9,538 bases of DNA, taken from assembly GCA_946885765.1 (NCBI GenBank), contig CAMPHD010000097.1:1-9538 (forward strand). Direction: 5' to 3'. A program made the translations under genes and the position numbers. Positions 1 to 5,759 of the stretch are shown piece after piece. The stretch is from an uncultured Thalassospira sp. Lineage in GTDB: Bacteria > Pseudomonadota > Alphaproteobacteria > Rhodospirillales_A > Thalassospiraceae. The number at the start of each line of letters is the position of its first letter. Position 1 is the first letter of the stretch. Under the pieces are notes generated by a model. It searched no databases. It saw only the letters and a program-made list of their open reading frames with translations, and was not told where the DNA came from.

Positions 1-230
1 TCGGTGTTCCGCTCGACAAATTCGACGATTGTGCAAAGAAATCCGAAGCTGACCTTCTGGCAGCCCAGGACGCCGGCGGGTTCCTTCCGTCGATGGCACA
101 TGGCATGGCGCTTCGCGGTCACCTTTCGGGTGCCATCGTTGACGTCGTGACCGCGCACTTCAACTCCGACATGCCGTCCGACGAAGCCGTCTCGCGTCTG
201 GTCGAAGCTGTTGAACTGGCCAAAGACTAA
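1..230 (+). CDS. gtsA: Sugar ABC transporter substrate-binding protein, C-terminal fragment
   Basis: This is the 3' end of a gene that begins before the window. Reading from base 3 gives 75 residues ending in TAA at 228-230. The visible tail contains DDCAKKSEADL, then GGFLPSMAHGMA, then an amphipathic stretch ending VSRLVEAVELAKD. This resembles the C-terminus of family 1 periplasmic solute-binding proteins, in particular the glucose/mannose binders paired with GtsB/GtsC-type permeases. Such proteins are exported to the periplasm, capture the sugar and deliver it to the permease pair. The two permease genes and the ATPase gene follow on the same strand, which supports the call strongly. The signal peptide and most ligand-contact residues lie outside the window, so sugar specificity cannot be read here. 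The symbol rests mainly on the neighbours. Confidence 0.85.
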   Translation, partial: GVPLDKFDDCAKKSEADLLAAQDAGGFLPSMAHGMALRGHLSGAIVDVVTAHFNSDMPSDEAVSRLVEAVELAKD

Positions 231-270
231 TCTCATCTGATCTGTACAGTCACATCGACTGACTTACGCG

Positions 271-296
271 CCGGCCCCGGATATTTCCGGGGCCGG
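271..296 (+). repeat. Intercistronic GC-rich hairpin between binding-protein and permease genes
   Basis: A perfect 11-bp inverted repeat, CCGGCCCCGGA and TCCGGGGCCGG, is separated by a 4-base TATT loop, 40 bases after the binding-protein stop codon. It is not followed directly by a U-tract: ATTCCCGC comes next, and a run of T appears only at 313-318. It therefore looks more like an mRNA 3'-end stabiliser or partial terminator than a full intrinsic terminator. In ABC importer operons such hairpins are known to keep binding-protein transcript levels above those of the membrane genes, as between malE and malF. That role here is inference. Confidence 0.75.
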
Positions 297-330
297 ATTC
301 CCGCTACTTTAATTTTTTGAGGCAAAGGGT

Positions 331-1239
331 ATGGGGGCTTCTTCAAGCACCGAAAGCAACCTGACGGCCGGCATCCAGCGTCATCTATCCAAGATCGTTG
401 TTGCACCGTCCTTTGCTGCGTCCCTGTTTTTCGTCTACGGGTTCATCCTGTGGACAGGCTATATGGCGTTTTCGAAATCGCGCATGCTTCCGGTCTGGGA
501 TTGGGCCGGTCTGCGGCAATACGAACGCCTGTGGCAAATGGAACGCTGGCATGTTGCCATCGAGAACCTGCTGATTTTTGGCGGTCTCTTTATTGTTATC
601 TGCCTGATCCTCGGCTGCCTTCTGGCGGTCCTTCTTGATCAGCGCATCCGCGCCGAAGGCGTACTTCGTACAATTTTCCTTTATCCGATGGCCCTGTCCT
701 TCATTGTGACCGGCACCGTCTGGAAATGGCTTCTCAATCCGGGCCTTGGTCTGGAAAGCATGATGCATGACCTTGGCTGGACCAGTTTCAAATTCGACTG
801 GCTGGTCAATTCGGACATGGCGATCTACACCGTGGTGATCGCAGCCGTCTGGCAGGCATCGGGTTTTGTTATGGCAATGTTCCTTGCGGCATTGCGCGGC
901 GTCGATCAGGACATCATTCGCGCAGCTTATATGGATGGCGCCAGCCTGCCCCGCATTTATTTCGGCATTATCATCCCGTCGATCCGTCCGGTTTTCCTCA
1001 GTGCCATTGTCGTTCTGGCCCATCTGGCCGTTAAAAGTTTCGACCTTGTCATTGCACTTACTGGCGGCGGTCCCGGTTATTCGTCGGATCTTCCGGCAAC
1101 CTTCATGTACACGATGGCCTTCCAGCGCAACCAGCTGGGTGTGGGTGCCGCAAGTGCCATGATGATGCTGGCAACCGTGATGGCGATCATTGTGCCGTAT
1201 CTGTATTCCGAACTGCGCGGAGGCAAGAAAAATGGCTGA
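331..1239 (+). CDS. gtsB: Carbohydrate ABC transporter permease, GtsB type (MalF-like)
   Basis: A 302-residue inner-membrane protein, one of the two permease subunits of a sugar importer. Hydrophobic segments lie near residues 26-47, 79-103, 111-133, 164-187, 218-240 and 270-293, giving the usual six-helix core. The EAA-type cytoplasmic loop that docks on the ATPase is visible at about residues 198-220 (AAYMDGAS...IIPSIRPVF). The segments VLRTIFLYPMALSFIVTGT, WKWLLNPG, VWQASGFVMAMFLA and GGGPGYSSDLPATFMY closely match what I remember of Pseudomonas GtsB, the glucose/mannose transporter permease, and the length agrees. The ATG at 331 has a GAGG ribosome site at 319-322. The stop codon overlaps the start of the next permease, indicating translational coupling. 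Glucose or mannose as substrate is inferred from family resemblance. Confidence 0.93.
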   Translation: MGASSSTESNLTAGIQRHLSKIVVAPSFAASLFFVYGFILWTGYMAFSKSRMLPVWDWAGLRQYERLWQMERWHVAIENLLIFGGLFIVICLILGCLLAVLLDQRIRAEGVLRTIFLYPMALSFIVTGTVWKWLLNPGLGLESMMHDLGWTSFKFDWLVNSDMAIYTVVIAAVWQASGFVMAMFLAALRGVDQDIIRAAYMDGASLPRIYFGIIIPSIRPVFLSAIVVLAHLAVKSFDLVIALTGGGPGYSSDLPATFMYTMAFQRNQLGVGAASAMMMLATVMAIIVPYLYSELRGGKKNG

Positions 1240-2119
1240 TATTCAGCATTACAGCCACGACGCAGGCTGGAAACACACCATACTGCGCGGGTTGCTTTAT
1301 CTCGTTCTGATCCTGTTCGCCACCTATTACCTGTTTCCGCTTTTCGTGATGATTTCGACCTCGTTGAAGTCGCTTGATGAAATCCGGGAAGGCTCGCTCA
1401 TTTCGCTGCCGCGCGTCATCACGTTCGATGCCTGGACCTATGCGTGGAATGAAGCCTGCGTCGGAGTCGAATGTTCGGGGATCAAAATTTACTTCTGGAA
1501 CTCGGTCAAAATGGCGGTTCCGGCGGTTCTGATTTCCACCTTCCTTGGTGCGATCAACGGATATGCCCTGACCAAATGGCGTTTCAAGGGGGCGAATATC
1601 GTCTTTGCCCTGCTGCTGTTTGGTTGCTTCATTCCATTCCAGGTCGTTCTGCTGCCGATGTCACAGGTTCTGGGCACGCTTGGTCTTGCAAGTTCGACCA
1701 CCGGTCTGGTTCTTGTACACGTCGTTTATGGCCTGTGCTTCACCACCCTGTTCTTCCGCAATTACTACGTTTCGATCCCGGATGAACTGGTGAAAGCAGC
1801 AACCATTGATGGCGCAGGTTTCTTCACCATTTTCTGGCGTATCATTCTGCCGATTTCGACCCCGATCATCGTGGTGTCGGTCATCTGGCAGTTTACCCAG
1901 ATCTGGAACGACTTCCTTTTCGGTGCTTCTTTCGCCTCTGGCGACAATGCACCGATGACTGTCGCACTCAACAATATCGTCAACACCACGACCGGCGTGA
2001 AACAGTACAATGTCGATATGGCCACAGCCCTGCTGACCGGCCTGCCGACCCTGCTTGTTTATGTTCTGGCCGGAAAATACTTCGTCCGCGGCCTGACCGC
2101 CGGTTCGGTGAAGGGATAA
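1232..2119 (+). CDS. gtsC: Carbohydrate ABC transporter permease, GtsC type (MalG-like)
   Basis: A 295-residue inner-membrane protein, the second permease of the importer. I chose the ATG at 1232 (MADIQHYSHDAG) over an in-frame ATG at 1190, because GGAGG at 1219-1223 sits 8 bases before it and the resulting 8-bp overlap with the preceding gene is typical of coupled permeases. Membrane segments lie near residues 18-42, 92-113, 121-145, 154-175, 209-228 and 265-285. The EAA loop is at about residues 185-211 (ELVKAATIDGAG...IILPISTP). The stretches LLLFGCFIPFQVVLLP, VVYGLCFTTLFFRNYYVSIP, WQFTQIWNDFLFG and the C-terminal AGKYFVRGLTAGSVKG are hallmarks of the GtsC/MalG branch. The ATPase gene starts 4 bases after the stop codon. 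Confidence 0.93.
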   Translation: MADIQHYSHDAGWKHTILRGLLYLVLILFATYYLFPLFVMISTSLKSLDEIREGSLISLPRVITFDAWTYAWNEACVGVECSGIKIYFWNSVKMAVPAVLISTFLGAINGYALTKWRFKGANIVFALLLFGCFIPFQVVLLPMSQVLGTLGLASSTTGLVLVHVVYGLCFTTLFFRNYYVSIPDELVKAATIDGAGFFTIFWRIILPISTPIIVVSVIWQFTQIWNDFLFGASFASGDNAPMTVALNNIVNTTTGVKQYNVDMATALLTGLPTLLVYVLAGKYFVRGLTAGSVKG

Positions 2120-2123
2120 GCAA

Positions 2124-3236
2124 ATGGCATCACTCACCCTTGATAAAGTTCGCAAGGCCTTCGGTCCTGTCGAGGTTCTCAAAGAAATCAATATTGCTAT
2201 TGAAGACGGCGAGTTCCTGGTTCTGGTCGGCCCGTCGGGTTGCGGTAAATCCACCCTTCTGAACCTGATTGCAGGTCTTGAAGGTTCCAGTGACGGGGAA
2301 ATCCGCATCGGTGATCGCGTGATCAACGATGTGCATCCCAAGGACCGCAACATCGCGATGGTGTTCCAGTCCTACGCGCTTTACCCGAATATGACCGTTC
2401 GCAAGAACATCACCTTTGGTCTTGAAATCCGTGGTGTTTCGAATGCAGAACGCGACAAGGCGGTTGCCGATGTTGCCAAGTTGCTGCAGATCGAACCTCT
2501 GCTGGACCGCAAACCGTCCCAGCTTTCGGGTGGTCAGCGCCAGCGCGTTGCAATGGGTCGTGCGCTGGTTCGCGATCCGGATATCTTCCTGTTTGACGAA
2601 CCGTTGTCGAACCTTGATGCCAAGCTGCGCGTCGATATGCGTACCGAGATCAAGAAACTGCATCAGCGTCTGGGCTCGACCATTGTTTACGTCACCCACG
2701 ACCAGATCGAAGCCATGACCCTTGCCTCGCGCATTGCAGTTATGAAAGACGGCATCCTGCAGCAGTTCGATACGCCGCAGAACATCTATGAACGCCCGAA
2801 CAACATCTTTGTTGCCGGCTTCATCGGTTCGCCGTCGATGAACTTCATCAATGCAACCCTCGTAAATGATAATGGCAATCTGGCCGTATCGATCAAACGC
2901 GACAATGACCCGATCATTCTGCCGCTGAAAGATGCACCAGAAAGCTATAAGGCCTATGTCGGCAAAGATGTCGTATTCGGCATCCGTCCGGAAGGCCTGA
3001 CGCACAAGCGTACCGGTTCCGAGCAACCGGGCAGCCAGTATGTCAATTTCGACTGCAAGGTCGAAGTTATTGAACCGACCGGTGCCGACACCATGACGGT
3101 TGTCGAGATCGGTGGAAAGGAAATCGTTGCACGTGTCCGGCCCGACCGGGCACCGCAACCGGGTGAGATGATGACATTCTCGGCCGACATGTCTCAGATC
3201 AGTCTGTTTGATCCGGTAACGGAACTGCGGATCTGA
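2124..3236 (+). CDS. gtsD: Sugar ABC transporter ATP-binding protein (MalK/UgpC family)
   Basis: A 370-residue cytoplasmic ATPase that powers the importer, acting as a dimer on the EAA loops of the two permeases. All nucleotide-binding motifs are intact: Walker A GPSGCGKST (36-44), Q-loop Q82, signature LSGGQ (134-138), Walker B DIFLFDEP with catalytic E159, D-loop SNLD (162-165) and switch H192. The C-terminal part (about 238-370) is the OB-fold/TOBE regulatory domain found in MalK, UgpC and MsmK, with IRPEGL and a terminal ISLFDPVTELRI. The ATG at 2124 follows AAGGGA at 2111-2116. This family is often annotated UgpC and one ATPase can serve several importers, so the gts name depends on operon position. 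Two terminators follow. Confidence 0.93.
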   Translation: MASLTLDKVRKAFGPVEVLKEINIAIEDGEFLVLVGPSGCGKSTLLNLIAGLEGSSDGEIRIGDRVINDVHPKDRNIAMVFQSYALYPNMTVRKNITFGLEIRGVSNAERDKAVADVAKLLQIEPLLDRKPSQLSGGQRQRVAMGRALVRDPDIFLFDEPLSNLDAKLRVDMRTEIKKLHQRLGSTIVYVTHDQIEAMTLASRIAVMKDGILQQFDTPQNIYERPNNIFVAGFIGSPSMNFINATLVNDNGNLAVSIKRDNDPIILPLKDAPESYKAYVGKDVVFGIRPEGLTHKRTGSEQPGSQYVNFDCKVEVIEPTGADTMTVVEIGGKEIVARVRPDRAPQPGEMMTFSADMSQISLFDPVTELRI

Positions 3237-3243
3237 TCTTGAT

Positions 3244-3280
3244 CGGCGGATGGTTCTGGGGGCCATCCGCCGTTCTTCTT
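3244..3280 (+). terminator. Intrinsic terminator of the sugar ABC operon
   Basis: Perfect 10-bp arms CGGCGGATGG (3244-3253) and CCATCCGCCG (3263-3272) enclose a 9-base loop and are followed by TTCTTCTT. The hairpin starts 8 bases after the ATPase stop codon and is oriented to terminate + strand transcription. Confidence 0.8.
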
Positions 3281-3292
3281 GAAACGTAAAAT

Positions 3293-3329
3293 AAAAACGG
3301 CCCGAATTTTCTATTCGGGCCGTTTTCTT
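3293..3329. terminator. Bidirectional intrinsic terminator between convergent operons
   Basis: Perfect 14-bp arms AAAACGGCCCGAAT (3294-3307) and ATTCGGGCCGTTTT (3313-3326) surround a 5-base loop. On the + strand the stem ends in TTTTCTT; on the - strand it ends in TTTTT. It lies 8 bases beyond the kinase stop codon and about 60 bases beyond the ATPase stop codon. It therefore ends the kinase operon and backs up the ABC operon terminator, shielding each operon from read-through by the other. Confidence 0.9.
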
Positions 3330-3333
3330 GAAA

Positions 3334-4842
3334 TCATGTTTTATCCACGCGCCGTGGCAACGCAATCGTGACTTCCAGTCCACGTCTGGGCAGGTTGCGT
3401 AACCTTATTGTGCCATCATGGGCATCAATGACCGTTTTCACAATCGACAGGCCAAGACCGCTGCCGCCGGTGGTCCGGGCGCGCGATCCTTCAACACGGA
3501 AAAATGGCAGGAAGACATTTTCCTGATGCTCTTCGGCAATCCCCGGCCCCTCGTCGCGAATGGAAATCAGGACGGTATCAGCCGTTGCATCCAGACTGAC
3601 ATAAGCACGGTAACCGTATTTCAGCGCATTCTCGATCAGGTTGGTGAAGGCACGTTTTAATGTTCCTGGCCGACAGGTCAGACGGATACTGCGCTTGTCA
3701 CCAAACGAATGTGCCTCATCCCCGCCCCCAAAAACCGTATGCACCGAACTGAAACGAAGCGGTTGCGGTCCTTCAAAACTGACCGGGCGACCGAGATCGG
3801 CATAATCGTCGCAAATCGCTTCAAGAACCGATGTGAAATCGACAGTGCGTTCATCTTCCTTGTTAATCCAGTCGCCAAGAAAATCAAGCGCGTCGTTTAA
3901 AAGTCCGTCCATTTCATCAAGATCGCGCAGCACGGTTTCGCGCAGTTCGTCATTATCGATAAATTCCGCACGCAGACGAAGGCGCGTACTGGGCGTGCGC
4001 AAATCATGCGAAATCGCGGCCAGCATCCGGGTTCTGTCCCCCAGCATGCGTGAAATCCGTTCGCGCAATCCGTTATAGGCTGCTGCCATTGACCGGGCCT
4101 CGGTCGGACCGCGTTCCTCGACCGGGGGTCCTTCGACTTCATCGCCCTGACGAATGATCGCCTCAGTCAAATTTTTGAAAGGCCCGGCAAGAAGATCGGC
4201 CAAGGCGGCAAATACCGCCAGCACCGCGATAACACCGACCAGAAAAATCAGGAACACCATCGAAGGCGAAGCATAATTCGACCACAGTACCGAATGAGAC
4301 AGCAGCATCCGCATGCCGGACGGCAACATGATTTCAACCCGGGCCTCAAGTCCCTGGCGCGCTATTTCGCGCGACAGACCGGCGAAAAACAGGCTGGGAT
4401 TTTCGGCGGTTTCAATCAGGTCACGCTGTTCAGACCCAAGACGCCCGCGACGAAAATGTACCTTTACCGATGTCGGCCAGCCCGTATCGGCCAGACGTGC
4501 CGGCATTGCAATATGCTGTGCCGGGCGCGAAAACAGCAGAATGGTGCCGATATCATCGGGCGGCAACACACGAAGGGAAAGCCCGTCACGCGCGGCAATA
4601 TCGACGACATTTCCCTTTAATTCCGGACTTTCGGCGATCAGGATCAGTTCGCGGATGGTAAAGCCCAGCGTATAGGCCCGGCTGATCCGCTCGCTGCGTT
4701 CTATGATGTATTTCGATGCAATCGAACTGATCCCGGCGATAATGACACCGCCGACCATCATGATCATAAATATGCGCCCACCCAGCGTACGGGGCTTGAA
4801 TCGCCGCATATATTCGGAAAACGCACCAATCTGATCTGCCAT
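3334..4842 (-). CDS. Membrane sensor histidine kinase, EnvZ/GtrS type
   Basis: A 502-residue inner-membrane sensor kinase. The order is a cytoplasmic N-tail, TM1 (about 23-45), a periplasmic sensor region (about 46-190), TM2 (194-218), HAMP (about 215-270), a dimerisation/H-box AAISHDLRTPSTRLRLRAEF with phospho-acceptor H279, N-box NLIENALKYG (401-410), G1 DEGPGIAEE (430-438), F-box FLPFFRVEGSR and G2 TTGGSGLGLSIV (457-468). The H-box reads TPSTRL where EnvZ relatives usually have TPLTRL. About 20 extra residues (365-387) precede the N-box. The ATG at 4842 has an AGGA ribosome site, 11 bp downstream of the regulator stop codon. It should phosphorylate the adjacent OmpR-type regulator. Its position facing a glucose-type ABC operon suggests a GtrS-like sugar sensor, but the ligand is inference. 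Confidence 0.92.
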   Translation of the reverse strand: MADQIGAFSEYMRRFKPRTLGGRIFMIMMVGGVIIAGISSIASKYIIERSERISRAYTLGFTIRELILIAESPELKGNVVDIAARDGLSLRVLPPDDIGTILLFSRPAQHIAMPARLADTGWPTSVKVHFRRGRLGSEQRDLIETAENPSLFFAGLSREIARQGLEARVEIMLPSGMRMLLSHSVLWSNYASPSMVFLIFLVGVIAVLAVFAALADLLAGPFKNLTEAIIRQGDEVEGPPVEERGPTEARSMAAAYNGLRERISRMLGDRTRMLAAISHDLRTPSTRLRLRAEFIDNDELRETVLRDLDEMDGLLNDALDFLGDWINKEDERTVDFTSVLEAICDDYADLGRPVSFEGPQPLRFSSVHTVFGGGDEAHSFGDKRSIRLTCRPGTLKRAFTNLIENALKYGYRAYVSLDATADTVLISIRDEGPGIAEEHQENVFLPFFRVEGSRARTTGGSGLGLSIVKTVIDAHDGTIRLRNLPRRGLEVTIALPRRVDKT

Positions 4843-4853
4843 GGATCGAATTC

Positions 4854-5588
4854 CTAGACGGTCCTCGTATCGGCACAGAACTGATAGCCGATCCCGCGCA
4901 CTGTTTTGATCAGTTTGGGGTTTTTAGCATCTTTTTCAATTTTCCGGCGCAGACGGCTGATCTGGATATCGATGCTGCGATCAAACGGGATCGAGCTTTG
5001 ACCGCGCACGATATCGACAAGCTGTTCGCGCGAAAGCGCACGCTTGTTATGCTTTACCAGTGCCAGCAGCAGGGAAAATTCCCCGGTCGACAAATGCACC
5101 GCAACATCATCCAGATCACGCAATTCGCGCGATCCGATATCAAGCGTCCAGTCAGCAAACAGGATTTTCTGACTTTTTGCTTCTTCGTGATGAACCTGCG
5201 TCACCGTTCCGGTTTCAAATCGGCGGAAAACAGCCCGAATACGTGCCAGCAACTCGCGCGGATTGAAAGGTTTGGTCAGATAGTCATCTGCACCAAGTTC
5301 AAGACCAAGAATACGATCAGTATCCTCGCCCACCGCCGTCAGCATGACAATTGGCACCTTCGAATTGCGACGCACATCGCGACACAGCGCAAAACCGTCG
5401 TCACCGGGCAGCATGATATCGAGGATCACCAGATCGATATTCCAGTCGCGAAGCGCGCGATGCATCTCCGCCCCGTCGGAAACGGTGGTGATGCGAAACC
5501 CGTGCTGGAGCAGGAATTTTTTAAGGAGCTTCTGGATTTCCTGATCGTCATCAACGACCAGAATATGAGGTTCACGTCGCGTACTCAG
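4854..5588 (-). CDS. OmpR-family response regulator, apparent CTG start
   Basis: A 244-residue DNA-binding response regulator when read from CTG at 5586-5588. The receiver domain has acidic pocket residues D13-D15 (ILVVDDDQE), phospho-acceptor D57 (VILDIMLPG), T84 (MLTA) and K106 (YLTKPF). The winged-helix output domain occupies about 140-240 (LSTGEFSLLLAL, DRSIDIQISRLRRKIE, LIKTVRGIGYQF). No ATG, GTG or TTG occurs in frame between the upstream stop (5640-5642) and M42. Starting at M42 would remove the acidic pocket. The CTG is preceded by AAGGGAGG (5595-5602) with a 6-base spacer, so it is the best-supported start. The kinase gene follows after 11 bp. The order and type resemble the GltR/GtrS pair controlling glucose uptake in Pseudomonas; target genes are inferred. 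Confidence 0.9.
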   Translation of the reverse strand: MSTRREPHILVVDDDQEIQKLLKKFLLQHGFRITTVSDGAEMHRALRDWNIDLVILDIMLPGDDGFALCRDVRRNSKVPIVMLTAVGEDTDRILGLELGADDYLTKPFNPRELLARIRAVFRRFETGTVTQVHHEEAKSQKILFADWTLDIGSRELRDLDDVAVHLSTGEFSLLLALVKHNKRALSREQLVDIVRGQSSIPFDRSIDIQISRLRRKIEKDAKNPKLIKTVRGIGYQFCADTRTV

Positions 5589-5594
5589 TCTCCG

Positions 5595-5602
5595 CCTCCC
5601 TT
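5595..5602 (-). promoter_or_regulatory. Shine-Dalgarno sequence that decides the CTG start of the response regulator
   Basis: On the - strand this reads AAGGGAGG, a near-ideal match to the anti-Shine-Dalgarno sequence. It lies 6 bases before CTG at 5586-5588, which opens a reading frame of the expected OmpR-family length. Confidence 0.7.
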
Positions 5603-5648
5603 CGGTCGACAGGTCCGAGACCGGACCGTGGCGCGGAGTTTAGTGCAT

Positions 5649-5677
5649 ATTGTCACGGGATTGAACCATTTTACCAA
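5649..5677 (-). promoter_or_regulatory. Candidate sigma-70 promoter for the two-component operon
   Basis: On the - strand TTGGTA (5672-5677) and GACAAT (5649-5654) are separated by exactly 17 bases; each matches the consensus at 4 of 6 positions. Transcription would begin near 5642, leaving a leader of roughly 50 bases before the CTG start. It is a weak match chosen by eye, and no operator is evident. Confidence 0.35.
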
Positions 5678-5693
5678 GTACCGGACACAATTG

Positions 5694-5723
5694 AAAAAGC
5701 CGAGGTAAAAATCCCCGGCTTTT
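5694..5723 (-). terminator. Intrinsic terminator of the lipoprotein gene
   Basis: On the - strand AAAAGCCGGGG pairs with CCTCGGCTTTT across a 7-base loop. The pairing is complete only on this strand because one position is a G-U wobble, and the stem runs into TTTTT. It begins about 37 bases after the lipoprotein stop codon and separates that gene from the regulator promoter. Confidence 0.85.
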
Positions 5724-5759
5724 CATGTAAAAACTGTTTGTATGCAGCAGCTTAAAAAC

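Noticed and set aside
1190..1231. Upstream ATG extension of the second permease gene
   Set aside because: The added 14 residues (MCRICIPNCAEARK) overlap the previous gene more deeply and lack family resemblance, while the ATG at 1232 has GGAGG at ideal spacing.
2130..3383. Long - strand open frame of 417 codons opposite the ATPase gene
   Set aside because: It lies almost entirely antisense to a gene with every ABC ATPase motif intact, runs through both terminators, and its translation shows no recognisable domain. It is a by-product of the codon usage of the real gene.
4006..4008. Histidine kinase considered as a degenerate or inactive kinase because of TPSTRL in the H-box
   Set aside because: The phospho-acceptor histidine and the N, G1, F and G2 boxes are all intact. 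One substitution at position +6 from the histidine does not indicate loss of function.
4854..5465. Response regulator starting at the first in-frame ATG (203 residues)
   Set aside because: It would lack the first beta strand and the acidic residues D13-D15 needed for phosphorylation, although these are encoded just upstream in the same frame.
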